This document shows positions 43,165 to 52,931 of a stretch of 64,000 nt of DNA, piece after piece. The position numbers and the translations under genes are program-made. Origin of the DNA: Paraburkholderia metrosideri (GTDB lineage: Bacteria; Pseudomonadota; Gammaproteobacteria; Burkholderiales; Burkholderiaceae); contig NZ_CAJHCP010000007.1 of the NCBI RefSeq assembly GCF_904848625.1, forward strand, positions 248,001 through 312,000, in the 5' to 3' direction. A model generated the notes under the pieces. That model was not told the origin of the DNA, made no database searches, and saw nothing but the letters and a program-made list of their open reading frames with translations. The first letter of the stretch is position 1. Every line of letters starts with the position of its first letter.

Positions 43165-44706
43165 TCAATAAGCGCCGGACTTCTTGAAGTCTTTGACGGC
43201 CGTGTGCAGCAGGCCTTCGTCGTCCTTCGAGAGTTCCTTGGTATCTTCGATGCGCTTGACCAGGTCAGCGTGGCTCGCTTTCAGGTGTTCGCGCAGGCCC
43301 TTTTCGAACGGCAGGACTTGCGAGACTTCCAGATCGTCGAGGTAACCGTTGTTCGCGGCGAACAGCGAAACACCCAGCTCCCACACTTGCAGCGGCTGAT
43401 ATTGCGGCTGCTTCAGCAGTTCCGTCACGCGGCGGCCGCGTTCCAGCTGCTTACGGGTTGCTTCGTCGAGGTCCGATGCGAACTGCGCGAATGCTGCCAG
43501 TTCACGATACTGCGCCAAGTCGGTACGGATACCGCCCGACAGCTTCTTCACGATCTTCGTCTGAGCCGCACCGCCAACGCGCGACACCGACACGCCGGCG
43601 TTAATTGCCGGGCGGATACCTGCGTTGAAAAGGTCGGTTTCCAGGAAGATCTGGCCGTCGGTAATCGAGATCACGTTCGTCGGAACGAATGCGGTCACGT
43701 CGCCTGCTTGCGTTTCGATAACCGGCAATGCCGTCAGCGAACCGCTCTTGCCCTTCACTTCGCCGTTCGTGAACTTCTCGACGTACTCTTCCGAGACGCG
43801 AGCAGCACGTTCGAGCAAACGCGAGTGCAGATAGAACACGTCACCCGGGTAAGCTTCGCGGCCCGGCGGGCGGCGCAGCAGCAGCGAGATCTGACGGTAT
43901 GCCCAAGCTTGCTTGGTCAAATCGTCATAAACGATCAGCGCGTCTTGACCGCGGTCGCGGAAGTATTCGCCCATCGAGCAGCCGGCGTACGGCGCGAGGT
44001 ATTGCATCGCTGCCGATTCCGAAGCCGAAGCGGCCACGACGATCGTGTATTCCAGCGCGCCGGTTTCTTCCAGCTTGCGGACCACGTTCATGATCGACGA
44101 CGCCTTCTGGCCGATCGCGACGTAGATACAGAAGAGGTTCTTGCCCTTCTGGTTGATGATCGCGTCGACTGCGACTGCGGTCTTGCCGCACTGGCGGTCG
44201 CCGATGATCAGCTCACGCTGGCCACGACCAACCGGCACCATCGCGTCGATCGACTTCAGACCGGTTTGAACCGGCTCCGAAACCGACTTACGCCAGATCA
44301 CGCCCGGAGCAATCTTTTCGATTGCATCGGTCTTCTTTGCGTTGATCGGACCCTTGCCGTCGATCGGGTTGCCGAGTGCGTCGACCACACGGCCGAGCAG
44401 TTCCGGACCCACCGGCACTTCGAGAATGCGGCCCGTCGTCTTGACGATGTCGCCTTCCGAAATGTGTTCGTACTCACCCAGAATCACGGCGCCGACCGAG
44501 TCGCGCTCGAGGTTCAGTGCGAGACCGAAGGTGTTGCCCGGGAATTCGAGCATTTCGCCCTGCATCACTTCCGACAGGCCGTGAATACGCACGATACCGT
44601 CGGTCACGGAGATCACGGTGCCTTGGTTGCGAACGTCTGCGTTCGCTTCAAGGCCCTGGATCCGGCTCTTGATCAGCTCACTGATCTCAGAGGGATTGAG
44701 TTGCAT
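43165..44706 (-). CDS. atpA: ATP synthase subunit alpha
   Basis: A 513-residue regulatory nucleotide-binding subunit of F1. It starts MQLNPSEISELIKSRIQGLE and carries Walker A GDRQCGKTAVAVDAI and the family block YRQISLLLRRPPGREAYPGD. The C-terminus (VKDFKKSGAY) matches proteobacterial AtpA. The length is normal. The gene lies between atpH and atpG in the standard order. Confidence 0.98.
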   Translation of the reverse strand: MQLNPSEISELIKSRIQGLEANADVRNQGTVISVTDGIVRIHGLSEVMQGEMLEFPGNTFGLALNLERDSVGAVILGEYEHISEGDIVKTTGRILEVPVGPELLGRVVDALGNPIDGKGPINAKKTDAIEKIAPGVIWRKSVSEPVQTGLKSIDAMVPVGRGQRELIIGDRQCGKTAVAVDAIINQKGKNLFCIYVAIGQKASSIMNVVRKLEETGALEYTIVVAASASESAAMQYLAPYAGCSMGEYFRDRGQDALIVYDDLTKQAWAYRQISLLLRRPPGREAYPGDVFYLHSRLLERAARVSEEYVEKFTNGEVKGKSGSLTALPVIETQAGDVTAFVPTNVISITDGQIFLETDLFNAGIRPAINAGVSVSRVGGAAQTKIVKKLSGGIRTDLAQYRELAAFAQFASDLDEATRKQLERGRRVTELLKQPQYQPLQVWELGVSLFAANNGYLDDLEVSQVLPFEKGLREHLKASHADLVKRIEDTKELSKDDEGLLHTAVKDFKKSGAY

Positions 44707-44764
44707 TATTCGCTCCTGATAGTCAATTCTGTTGCGTGCCAGCCGCTTCAGCGCGTATCGCGCT

Positions 44765-45304
44765 TCAGGCCGTCAGAGCCGTCTGCATGCTGGCAAGCCG
44801 CGCGCGGACCGAGGCATCGAGCACTTCGTCGCCGACCGTCACGCGAACGCCGCCGATCAACGACGAGTCGACTTCGACCGTCGGCTTCAGCTTGCGTTGG
44901 AACTTGCGTTCGAGACTTGCGACGAGTTCGTTCAACTGCGCGCCTTCGAGCGGGAATGCGCTGACGATCAGCACATCGGCCGCCCCTTCGCGGGCGTTTT
45001 TCAACTCTTCGAACTGCACAGCGATTTCCGGCAGCAGTTGCAGGCGATGGTTATCGACCAGCATTTGCACCAGATTCTTCGCTTGCGCGTTGTCCTTGAG
45101 CGGCGACTTGACCGCGGCCAGCAGCAGTTCGCTGACCTGGGCGCGGCTTACTTTCGGGCTCGAGGCGATCGACAGCACTTCGGGCAGACGCGCAACCTGT
45201 GCCAGCTCCTGCACGAGGGTGGACCAGGCGGCGATGTCACCAGCTTCGGCCACGCCAAACAGCGCTTCTGCGTACGGACGGGCGATGGTTGCAAGTTCGG
45301 CCAT
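44765..45304 (-). CDS. atpH: ATP synthase subunit delta
   Basis: A 179-residue peripheral-stalk subunit that joins F1 to the b dimer. The opening ELATIARPYAEALFGVAE and the C-terminal VEVDSSLIGGVRVTVGDEVL are the conserved ends of the OSCP/delta family. The gene starts 2 nt after atpF ends, consistent with coupled translation of stalk components. Confidence 0.97.
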   Translation of the reverse strand: MAELATIARPYAEALFGVAEAGDIAAWSTLVQELAQVARLPEVLSIASSPKVSRAQVSELLLAAVKSPLKDNAQAKNLVQMLVDNHRLQLLPEIAVQFEELKNAREGAADVLIVSAFPLEGAQLNELVASLERKFQRKLKPTVEVDSSLIGGVRVTVGDEVLDASVRARLASMQTALTA

Positions 45305-45306
45305 GA

Positions 45307-45777
45307 TCAGAGCTCGGCTTTCAGTTGATTCAGCAGGTCAGCGTGAGCTGCCTGGTCGACTTCGCGCTTCAGGATCTGTTCAGCGCCCTTAACAGCGAGT
45401 GCAGCGACTTCGCCGCGCAGCGTTTCGCGTGCTTTCACGACTTGCTGGTCCGCGTCGGCCTTCGCTTGCGCGATGATGCGAGCGGCTTCAGCTTGCGCTT
45501 GCGCCTTGATTTCGTCAGCGACTGCCACGGCGCGCTTTTCTGCGTCAGCAATACGTTGCTGACCGTCGTTGCGTGCCTGAGCGAGTTCCTGGTCGACGCG
45601 CTTATGAGCAGCTTCGAGTTCTTGCTTGCCCTTTTCAGCAGCCGACAAACCGTCAGCAATCTTCTTCGAGCGCTCGTCGAGGGCGTTGATCAACGGCGGC
45701 CACACGAACTTCATCGTGAACCACGCGAGGATCAGGAACACGACCATTTGCGCAAACAGGGTTGCGTTGAGATTCAC
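45307..45777 (-). CDS. atpF: ATP synthase subunit b
   Basis: A 156-residue subunit with one N-terminal membrane span (ATLFAQMVVFLILAWFTMKF) and a long charged helix that dimerises to form the outer stalk. FVWPPLINALDERSKKIADG is a family hallmark. The length matches E. coli b (156). It is followed almost directly by atpH. Confidence 0.97.
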   Translation of the reverse strand: MNLNATLFAQMVVFLILAWFTMKFVWPPLINALDERSKKIADGLSAAEKGKQELEAAHKRVDQELAQARNDGQQRIADAEKRAVAVADEIKAQAQAEAARIIAQAKADADQQVVKARETLRGEVAALAVKGAEQILKREVDQAAHADLLNQLKAEL

Positions 45778-45915
45778 GGTGTTTCCTTAAACGTTGCTAG
45801 TTCGGAAAGTGAAACGGCAAGGCGCTCATCGATTCTGTATTCGATCAGCGCCTAAGTGCCCGTTCCGCCCTGCGCCTTTACCTGTTATAGCTCAGGCGCA
45901 AACTTCCGAGGAACC

Positions 45916-46185
45916 TCAGCCTGCCAGCTTCGACAGCAGCGGATTCGCGAACGCAAACAGCATTGCCACACCAACGCCAATCAGGAACGCCGCGTCGATC
46001 AGACCAGCCAGCAGGAACATCTTGGTTTGCAGCGGGTTCATCAGTTCAGGCTGACGTGCACATGCTTCGATGTACTTGCCGCCCATCAGGCCGATACCGA
46101 TACAGGCGCCGATAGCACCCAGGCCGATGATGATGCCGATACCGATGGCGGTCAGACCCTGGATGTTGGCGATGAAAGCTTGCAT
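45916..46185 (-). CDS. atpE: ATP synthase subunit c
   Basis: An 89-residue hairpin proteolipid of the rotor ring. The polar loop is ARQPE, and the proton-carrying carboxylate is Asp64 in AGLIDAAFLIGVG. The start is the ATG at 46185, with AAAGGAG 5 nt upstream; a GTG two codons earlier would overlap that ribosome binding site. Asp rather than Glu and the proteobacterial pattern fit proton coupling. Confidence 0.97.
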   Translation of the reverse strand: MQAFIANIQGLTAIGIGIIIGLGAIGACIGIGLMGGKYIEACARQPELMNPLQTKMFLLAGLIDAAFLIGVGVAMLFAFANPLLSKLAG

Positions 46186-46267
46186 GATCACTCCTTTGTG
46201 AAAAGTCTTTTAGAACTGGTTGGAACTGGGATTTGAAAAACTACGATTCTTTATTCGACGGCGCCGG

Positions 46268-47119
46268 TTAGTGCGTGTCGTGTGCCTGGCCGATATACAC
46301 CAGCGTCAGCATCATGAAAATGAACGCCTGCAGCAGAACGATCAGGATGTGGAAGATTGACCACACGCTGCCGGCAATCACATGGCCGATGAAGCCAAGC
46401 ACCGTCGTGTCCGCGCCAAAGCTCCAGATGCTGCCGAGCAGGGCAATCAGCAGGAACAACAGCTCGCCCGCGTACATGTTGCCGAACAGCCGCATGCCGA
46501 GCGAGACCGTCTTCGCGACGAACTCGATGATGTTCAGTGCAAGGTTCGGGATCCACAGCAGCGGATGCGCGCCGAACGGAGCGGACAGCAGTTCATGCAC
46601 GAAGCCGCCTGCGCCCTTGATCTTGAAGTTGTAGTAAATCATCAGCACGAACACACCGAGGGCGATACCGAGCGTGCCGTTCAGGTCGGCAGTCGGGACG
46701 ATACGGTGGTGCGGGATGGTTTCGGACAGACCCAGCCAGCCAATCACGTGGCCCGGCAGGTCGACAGGGATAAAGTCGAGCGAGTTCATCAGCGCGACCC
46801 AGACGAACACGGTCAGGGCCAACGGTGCGATGAAGGTACGCGAGCCGTGGATCATCGACTTCGATTGATCCTCGACCATTTCGACCAGCATTTCGATCGC
46901 GCATTGGAAACGGCCGGGCACGCCGGACGTTGCCTTACGGGCAGCGAGATGCAGGATGAAGATCGTGGCCAGACCGCAAACGATCGACCAGAAAAGGGTG
47001 TCCAGATTCCACACGTGAATGTCGAAAATCGACGTCTGATGCGCGGTGGAAAAGTTTTGCAAGTGGTGCGCGATGTACTCGGACGGATCCATTGCGCGCG
47101 TGCCTTCGCTAGCTGCCAT
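46268..47119 (-). CDS. atpB: ATP synthase subunit a
   Basis: A 283-residue membrane subunit that forms the proton half-channels. The essential Arg is in LGMRLFGNMYAGELLFLLIA, and the last helix holds FHILIVLLQAFIFMMLTLVY. The ATG at 47119 (MAASEGTRAMDPSEYIAHHL) is used; the 34 extra upstream codons do not resemble the family. Six or so hydrophobic segments are present. It lies between atpI and atpE. Confidence 0.96.
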   Translation of the reverse strand: MAASEGTRAMDPSEYIAHHLQNFSTAHQTSIFDIHVWNLDTLFWSIVCGLATIFILHLAARKATSGVPGRFQCAIEMLVEMVEDQSKSMIHGSRTFIAPLALTVFVWVALMNSLDFIPVDLPGHVIGWLGLSETIPHHRIVPTADLNGTLGIALGVFVLMIYYNFKIKGAGGFVHELLSAPFGAHPLLWIPNLALNIIEFVAKTVSLGMRLFGNMYAGELLFLLIALLGSIWSFGADTTVLGFIGHVIAGSVWSIFHILIVLLQAFIFMMLTLVYIGQAHDTH

Positions 47120-47291
47120 ATCGTTAAAGCCACCCAAATTGTCGAAAATCGTCTTAGGCCGCACCCGCAGCAATGCTGTATTGCGGGAACACGCCGGGTG
47201 CGGACCGTGTCTCATCCGCACACCTGTTGCCGGCGCTGCGCGCCAGCCTGAATTTTTTGCTGCTACTTGTTGCTGCTGCCCGTTCGCTAAC

Positions 47292-47837
47292 TTAGCGCCA
47301 AGCCAAGGCGATCCAGTATGTCTTGAGCGCGATGAGGTAGGTCACGAGCAGCGGAACCCAGCGTACGTCGTGATACCAGAAGGCGATGGCTACAAACATC
47401 GCGATCGTTGTCCCCATCTTGAGCGCTTCACCAATCATCCAGCTCATCACTGTTTTGGCGCCGCTCAGCGTTCTAAGGCGCGCCGCAAACAGCGCGCCTG
47501 GTATCCAGCAAATTGCGCCCCCCAGGAATGCAGACAGCGCAGCATCGCCCGGCGGCTTATAGAACAGCCACCACAACAGCGTAGCACCCAGGGACAAAAC
47601 CATTTGCGCTGCCACGACCTTGAAAGGCGTAACGCGCGATGGACGACTCACATTGGGACCAAACAGCTTTTCAGCTTCGGCCCGCGTGAGCGGAACGATA
47701 TTGTTATCTTCTTGCGCGACATCCCACTCATCGCCAGATGCAGCTTGCTGACCGGAGGACAGACCGGAAACGGAGCGTTCATCGCGGTGTCCGTCGTGCC
47801 CATTCTTCGGCGCTTGATTCGACGTTTTGACCGCCAT
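47292..47837 (-). CDS. atpI: ATP synthase subunit I (assembly factor)
   Basis: A 181-residue protein with a hydrophilic, charged N-terminal third and about four membrane segments in the remainder (VVAAQMVLSLGATLLWWLFY, LGGAICWIPGALFAARL and others). AtpI helps assembly of the c-ring and is the usual first gene of proteobacterial atp operons. It is longer than E. coli AtpI because of the polar extension to about residue 65. The operon promoter lies 80-108 bp upstream. Confidence 0.9.
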   Translation of the reverse strand: MAVKTSNQAPKNGHDGHRDERSVSGLSSGQQAASGDEWDVAQEDNNIVPLTRAEAEKLFGPNVSRPSRVTPFKVVAAQMVLSLGATLLWWLFYKPPGDAALSAFLGGAICWIPGALFAARLRTLSGAKTVMSWMIGEALKMGTTIAMFVAIAFWYHDVRWVPLLVTYLIALKTYWIALAWR

Positions 47838-47916
47838 CGCAGTGTTCCGAAAGTCTTGTTCCAGCCCGCGAGCTTACGCTGCGCTTACGGGGTTGCCGTG
47901 CAATTAAATCCGGGCG

Positions 47917-47945
47917 ATTGTAAGCGATAGTTGCAGGCAATTCAA
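47917..47945 (-). promoter_or_regulatory. Promoter of the atp operon
   Basis: On the minus strand TTGAAT (47945-47940) and TACAAT (47922-47917) are spaced exactly 17 bp apart, about 80 bp upstream of atpI. Both hexamers differ from consensus by only one or two bases. Confidence 0.7.
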
Positions 47946-48342
47946 GACTTTAGGCCGTTCAATAACCTGCGTGAAATGCGCCTCCACAATGCGGCAACGG
48001 CGCATTTTTGGGTGAAAACACGTCAAATGTAAGGTGGCTGGGGGACGGCAAAAACCAATGCACAAATTGGGCTCGCGGATGTGCGGCGAACGGTCGCTAA
48101 AGCGCTGTGGCCGACGTTTCGTAAATGCAACAAACGCCAATTTATGCGCGTAGGGATTGGACAGGTGACGGGTCTTCGGGTAAGCGGGCGCTCAGACACA
48201 CTTAAGCTCAGAGAACGGCCCTACCCTCTTCGAAATACCTCGCCCGCAATTTAGTTAGGAATCCAACGATTATTGATGCATTCCGGCTCCCCTCGAACCC
48301 TGCCCCGGCACAAAAAAGCCTTCGCGTTCGCCCAAAATACAA
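47946..48342. other. atpI-parB intergenic region
   Basis: About 400 bp upstream of the atp promoter and downstream of parB. No supported gene is seen. Short frames across it have no family resemblance. Confidence 0.4.
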
Positions 48343-48371
48343 ACGGGCGACTCAACATCGAGTCGCCCGTT
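48343..48371 (-). terminator. Terminator downstream of parB
   Basis: ACGGGCGACTC and GAGTCGCCCGT form an 11-bp stem around AACATC. On the minus strand it is followed by TTTGTATTTT, an imperfect but T-rich tail. Confidence 0.75.
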
Positions 48372-48401
48372 CATTCCGCACTGTTCAGCGGGATGTATCG
48401 A

Positions 48402-49289
48402 TCAAACGGTGGCATTGCCCCGCAAACGTACCAGGATTCCTTCCAACGCATCCAGGTCGCCGAAGTCCACGAGGACCTGTCCCCGTCCTCGTCGACCCAG
48501 CTTGATCTTCACGGTTGCCGATAACAGATCAGACAGCTCCTCTTCCAATCGACGCGTATCGCGCCCGCCGTCCTGATTTGCACGAGCCTTAACCGTAGGA
48601 ACCGCCTTGGTCGTCGCCGTCACTAGTTTTTCGGTCTCGCGCACCGACATGCGCTTGTTAACTACCTGGTTAGCCAACGTGATTTGCGTTGCGGCGTCGA
48701 CGGCGAGAAGTGCGCGCGCGTGCCCCATATCCAGATCGCCCGCCAGCAACATCGTCTGCACCGGCGAAGCCAGATTGAGCAAACGCAGCAGATTCGACAC
48801 CGCACTACGCGACCGGCCAACCGATTCCGCCGCCTGCTCGTGCGTAAAATTAAACTCATCCAGCAGACGTTGAATACCCTGCGCCTCTTCCAGAGGATTC
48901 AGATCTTCGCGCTGAATATTCTCAATCAGCGCCATCGCAGCGGCAGCCTGGTCCGGCACGTCCTTCACCAGCACCGGCACTTCTTCCAGACCCGCCAGAC
49001 GCGCCGCGCGAAAACGTCGCTCCCCAGCGATGATCTCGTACTTGTCCGCCGAAACGGGACGCACAAGAATCGGCTGCATCAATCCTTGAGCACGAATGCT
49101 GGCGGCCAACTCCTGCAACGCACCTTCGTCCATGCGTGTACGCGGTTGATACTTACCCGCCTGCATCTTGCTGAGCGGCAGCACGTTCGGTGCGCCCTCG
49201 ATCGTCGCCGTCTCGGTGATGTCAGCCGTGCCGCCCAGCAACGCCTCCAGACCGCGGCCCAATCCCTTCTTTCTTGCTACTGCGTTCAT
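48402..49289 (-). CDS. parB: Chromosome partitioning protein ParB
   Basis: A 295-residue ParB/Spo0J. The CTP-binding motif GERRFRAARLAGL and VDEGALQELAASI-like N-terminal block are clear (sequence RTRMDEGALQELAASIRAQG), as is the helix-turn-helix NFTHEQAAESVGRSRSAVSN that reads parS. The C-terminal dimerisation domain ends the protein. It binds the perfect parS sites at 51388-51403 and 52940-52955, spreads, and is moved by ParA. Confidence 0.96.
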   Translation of the reverse strand: MNAVARKKGLGRGLEALLGGTADITETATIEGAPNVLPLSKMQAGKYQPRTRMDEGALQELAASIRAQGLMQPILVRPVSADKYEIIAGERRFRAARLAGLEEVPVLVKDVPDQAAAAMALIENIQREDLNPLEEAQGIQRLLDEFNFTHEQAAESVGRSRSAVSNLLRLLNLASPVQTMLLAGDLDMGHARALLAVDAATQITLANQVVNKRMSVRETEKLVTATTKAVPTVKARANQDGGRDTRRLEEELSDLLSATVKIKLGRRGRGQVLVDFGDLDALEGILVRLRGNATV

Positions 49290-49307
49290 TGTGCTTCCTC
49301 GATCCGC

Positions 49308-50099
49308 TTAGGATGCCTGGGGCGCATCGTTCAATGCGCGCACCCGTTCAATCATTTCCACGCCGAACTGCACATATGCCTGTGCGCCACGTGAAGCCTT
49401 GTCGAACACCACACCGGGCAAGCCATAGCTAGGTGCCTCGGCAAGACGCACGTTGCGCGGAATGACTGCGTCGAAAACCTTGTCGCCAAAGTGTTCTTTC
49501 AGTTGATCGGAAACCTGCTGCTGCAACGTGATGCGCGGATCAAACATCACACGCAACAGACCGATGACCTTCAGATCACGGTTCAGATTGGCATGCACCT
49601 GTTTGATCGTATTGACGAGATCGGACAGACCTTCGAGAGCGAAATACTCGCACTGCATCGGAATGACGACACCATGCGCGGCGCACAGACCATTAAGCGT
49701 CAACAGCGACAAAGCCGGCGGGCAGTCGATCAGCACGAAGTCGTATTCGCTTTCGACAGCCGCGAGTGCGATTTTCAGTTGACGCTCACGGTTTTGCACG
49801 CTGACGAGCTCCACCTCGGCGCCCGCGAGTTCGCGATTCGCGGGCAACACGTCGTACCCGACGGCTTCCGGACGAATTCGCGCACTAGCGACCGACACGC
49901 CGTCCACGAGCACTTCGTAGACGGTATTCGCGCACGCTGCCTTGTCAATACCGCTACCCATCGTGGCGTTGCCCTGCGGGTCCAGATCGATGAGAAGGAC
50001 TCGCTGTCCCTGCGCTGCCAAGCTCGCGGCCAGATTCACGGTGGTGGTCGTCTTGCCGACGCCGCCTTTCTGGTTCGCAACGCAGAAGATTTTTGCCAT
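49308..50099 (-). CDS. parA: Chromosome partitioning ATPase ParA (Soj)
   Basis: A 263-residue deviant-Walker ATPase. The Walker A KGGVGKTTTTVNLAASLA is at residues 11-28, and the DCPPALSLLTLNGL and DPQGNATMGSG motifs follow. It is the size of chromosomal Soj-type ParA without a DNA-binding N-terminal domain. It lies 18 nt upstream of parB on the same strand and works with parB and parS in origin segregation. Confidence 0.97.
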   Translation of the reverse strand: MAKIFCVANQKGGVGKTTTTVNLAASLAAQGQRVLLIDLDPQGNATMGSGIDKAACANTVYEVLVDGVSVASARIRPEAVGYDVLPANRELAGAEVELVSVQNRERQLKIALAAVESEYDFVLIDCPPALSLLTLNGLCAAHGVVIPMQCEYFALEGLSDLVNTIKQVHANLNRDLKVIGLLRVMFDPRITLQQQVSDQLKEHFGDKVFDAVIPRNVRLAEAPSYGLPGVVFDKASRGAQAYVQFGVEMIERVRALNDAPQAS

Positions 50100-50177
50100 C
50101 GTTGGTGTGTCCCTTTTGCTGCTAGATGAAGAAGAATTGCTATTGATTCTGAAGATGCTGCGAGCTACGGCGACGGC

Positions 50178-50864
50178 TCAATTGTCGGCGGTCACCAGAA
50201 CCTTGATCAGATGACGCTCCGCGTCGAGCGACGGCACGTTCAATCGAATGATCTGTTCCACGTGGGCCCCGGCAGGCAGGCGCTCAATCTCGCCGTCCGG
50301 ACGCACGCCTTTCATAGCCCAGATCGCGCCGTGCTCAGCAACCAGATGCCGGGCCAGTGTAACGAAATCCGAGAGTTCTGCGAATGCGCGTGAGACGATT
50401 ACGTCGAACTTTTCCGATACTTCGGCGCCGGGCGTCAAACTCTCCACTCGCCCCGTCACCACTGACAGATTCGTCAGACCCAACTCGGCCTTCGCCTGAG
50501 CCTGGAACGCTGTCTTTTTATGAACGATGTCGTTTGTGGTGATGGTCCAGTCGGGCAGCACAATTGCCAGCACGATACCCGGCATACCACCACCCGACCC
50601 GACATCGAGCACAGACGACGGGCCGAGCGGCGCGAGGTGCGGCACGATCGAAAGCGAATCCAGAATGTGCTGGATCAGCATTTGTCGCGGGTCGCGGATC
50701 GCCGTCAGGTTGTAGACGGCATTCCATTTCGACAGCAACGCGACATAGTCCAGCAGCTTGTTGAGCTGGGCATCGCTCAAATCGAGGCCAAGCTCGCGGA
50801 CACCATCCGCAAGCAGCGACGCCAACTCTTGAGAAGCGGTACTCCCCTTCTGTCCCACCATCAT
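50178..50864 (-). CDS. rsmG: 16S rRNA (guanine-527-N7)-methyltransferase RsmG
   Basis: A 228-residue SAM-dependent methyltransferase (GidB). The core motif SVLDVGSGGGMPGIVLAIV binds SAM, and HILDSLSIVPHL and SRAFAELSDFVTLARHLV are hallmark segments. It methylates G527 in 16S rRNA. The start ATG overlaps the mnmG stop by 4 nt (50861-50864), the classic gidAB arrangement, upstream of parA. Confidence 0.96.
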   Translation of the reverse strand: MMVGQKGSTASQELASLLADGVRELGLDLSDAQLNKLLDYVALLSKWNAVYNLTAIRDPRQMLIQHILDSLSIVPHLAPLGPSSVLDVGSGGGMPGIVLAIVLPDWTITTNDIVHKKTAFQAQAKAELGLTNLSVVTGRVESLTPGAEVSEKFDVIVSRAFAELSDFVTLARHLVAEHGAIWAMKGVRPDGEIERLPAGAHVEQIIRLNVPSLDAERHLIKVLVTADN

Positions 50865-52819
50865 TGCGTCACCGGCGTGTTGTCGGTACCCGGTGCAGCA
50901 GGTTTCGTCGAACGACGCCCCAGACCACGCTTCAGGTGAACCATCAGTAGCGAGATCGCGGCAGGCGTAATGCCGGAAATCCGCGACGCCTGACCAATGG
51001 TCTCCGGGCGGAATTGCGTCAGCTTCTGACGGGCCTCAAATGACAGACCTCTCACTTCCGCGTAGTCCAACCCTTCAGGCAAACGCGTGCTTTCATGAGC
51101 TTCGTTGCGCTCGATCTCATCCGCTTGACGGTCGATATAACCTTGGTACTTGATGCCGATTTCGATCTGTTCCTTGATCTGCGCGAGGAGCACTTCATCT
51201 TCGGCCAGAACGTCGGGCGCGGCGCATTCGCCGGCACGCAGCCCGCAAACACCGTCATAGCTCACGCCCGGACGACGCAGCAGATCAGCCAGACTGTACT
51301 CATGGTCGATCGGCTTACCTAGTAACGCCGTCGCTTCGTCTGCGGGTAAAGTCTTAGGATTCACCCACGTCGTACGCAAACGCTCTGTTTCACGTGAAAC
51401 AGCGTCACGTTTACGACTGAATGCATCCCAGCGGATATCGTCGACCACGCCAAGCTCGCGACCCATCTCGGTCAATCGCATATCCGCGTTGTCTTCGCGC
51501 AGGCTTAGGCGATATTCGGCGCGGCTGGTAAACATCCGGTACGGCTCGGACACGCCGCGCGTGACAAGATCGTCCACCAGTACGCCCAAGTAAGCCTGAT
51601 CCCGACGGGGACACCAAGCTTCCTTGCCCTGCACGTACAGGCCCGCGTTGATACCTGCCAGCAGGCCTTGCGCAGCCGCTTCCTCGTATCCCGTCGTCCC
51701 GTTGATCTGACCGGCAAAGAACAGTCCGCTGATCACCTTGGTTTCAAGCGAAGCCTTCAAACCACGTGGATCGAAATAGTCGTACTCGATCGCATAGCCT
51801 GGTCGCAGGATGTGCGCATGCTCCAAGCCGCGCATCGATCGCACGAGTTCCAGTTGGACGTCAAACGGCAGGCTGGTAGAAATACCGTTTGGATAAAACT
51901 CGTTGGTCGTCAGCCCTTCCGGCTCCAGAAAGATCTGATGCGATTCCTTCGACGCAAACCGATGGATCTTGTCCTCAATCGAAGGGCAATAACGCGGCCC
52001 CACCCCTTCGATCACACCCGTATACATCGGCGACCGATCGAGTCCGCCCCGAATAATGTCGTGGGTACGCTCGTTCGTATGCGTGACCCAGCATGGCACT
52101 TGCCGCGGATGCTGTTCGACACGGCCCAGGAACGAAAATACCGGCACCGGATCCAGGTCGCCCGGCTGCTCTTCCAGTTGGGAGAAATCGATCGTGCGAC
52201 CGTCGATACGCGGCGGCGTCCCTGTCTTGAGCCGCCCTTGAGGCAGCTTCAATTCCTTCAGTCGCGCGGACAAAGACACCGCAGCCGGATCGCCAGCACG
52301 CCCCCCGGTGTAGTTGTTCAAACCCACGTGAATCTTGCCGTCGAGGAAGGTCCCCGCCGTCAGCACAACCGCTCGGGCGAGAAAGCGAATTCCGACCTGC
52401 GTCACTGCTCCGACGACCCGGTCACCTTCCACGATCAGATCATCCACAGCCTGCTGGAACAGCCACAGGTTCGGTTGATTCTCCAGCCGATGACGGATCG
52501 CCTGCTTGTACAACAGCCGGTCCGCTTGGGCGCGCGTCGCACGCACTGCGGGGCCCTTCGACGAATTCAGGATACGGAATTGGATCCCGCCTTCATCCGT
52601 CGCTGCCGCCATCGCACCGCCGAGCGCGTCGACTTCTTTAACCAGATGGCCTTTGCCAATACCGCCGATCGACGGATTGCAGCTCATCTGGCCGAGGGTT
52701 TCAATGTTGTGAGTCAGCAGGAGCGTGGTATTGCCCATGCGTGCCGAAGCCAGGGCAGCTTCAGTGCCAGCATGACCGCCGCCGACGACGATTACGTCAA
52801 ATTCTGTGGGAAAGAGCAT
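50861..52819 (-). CDS. mnmG: tRNA uridine 5-carboxymethylaminomethyl modification enzyme MnmG
   Basis: A 652-residue FAD enzyme (GidA) that, with MnmE, modifies the wobble uridine of several tRNAs. The FAD motif DVIVVGGGHAGTEAALASAR lies at the N-terminus; SCNPSIGGIGKGHLVKE and GLNNYTGGRAGDPAAVSLS are typical, and GQINGTTGYEEAAAQG marks the second signature. The ATG at 52819 (MLFPTEFDV) matches the family start. A perfect parS lies inside it, coding VSRET. Confidence 0.97.
   Translation of the reverse strand: MLFPTEFDVIVVGGGHAGTEAALASARMGNTTLLLTHNIETLGQMSCNPSIGGIGKGHLVKEVDALGGAMAAATDEGGIQFRILNSSKGPAVRATRAQADRLLYKQAIRHRLENQPNLWLFQQAVDDLIVEGDRVVGAVTQVGIRFLARAVVLTAGTFLDGKIHVGLNNYTGGRAGDPAAVSLSARLKELKLPQGRLKTGTPPRIDGRTIDFSQLEEQPGDLDPVPVFSFLGRVEQHPRQVPCWVTHTNERTHDIIRGGLDRSPMYTGVIEGVGPRYCPSIEDKIHRFASKESHQIFLEPEGLTTNEFYPNGISTSLPFDVQLELVRSMRGLEHAHILRPGYAIEYDYFDPRGLKASLETKVISGLFFAGQINGTTGYEEAAAQGLLAGINAGLYVQGKEAWCPRRDQAYLGVLVDDLVTRGVSEPYRMFTSRAEYRLSLREDNADMRLTEMGRELGVVDDIRWDAFSRKRDAVSRETERLRTTWVNPKTLPADEATALLGKPIDHEYSLADLLRRPGVSYDGVCGLRAGECAAPDVLAEDEVLLAQIKEQIEIGIKYQGYIDRQADEIERNEAHESTRLPEGLDYAEVRGLSFEARQKLTQFRPETIGQASRISGITPAAISLLMVHLKRGLGRRSTKPAAPGTDNTPVTQ
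51388..51403. promoter_or_regulatory. parS centromere site within mnmG
   Basis: A perfect 16-bp match to the consensus TGTTTCACGTGAAACA, read in frame within mnmG. ParB binds such sites near the origin. Confidence 0.95.
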
Positions 52820-52931
52820 TGCGGATCTCACGCCAGATCATCGCGTGAGCCTTTCAAAGGAAGAGGTATGGGCGAATTATAACGGGTTCGGTTTAGGCCC
52901 GAATTTCGTCCGAATGGCTAACTCATAAAAA

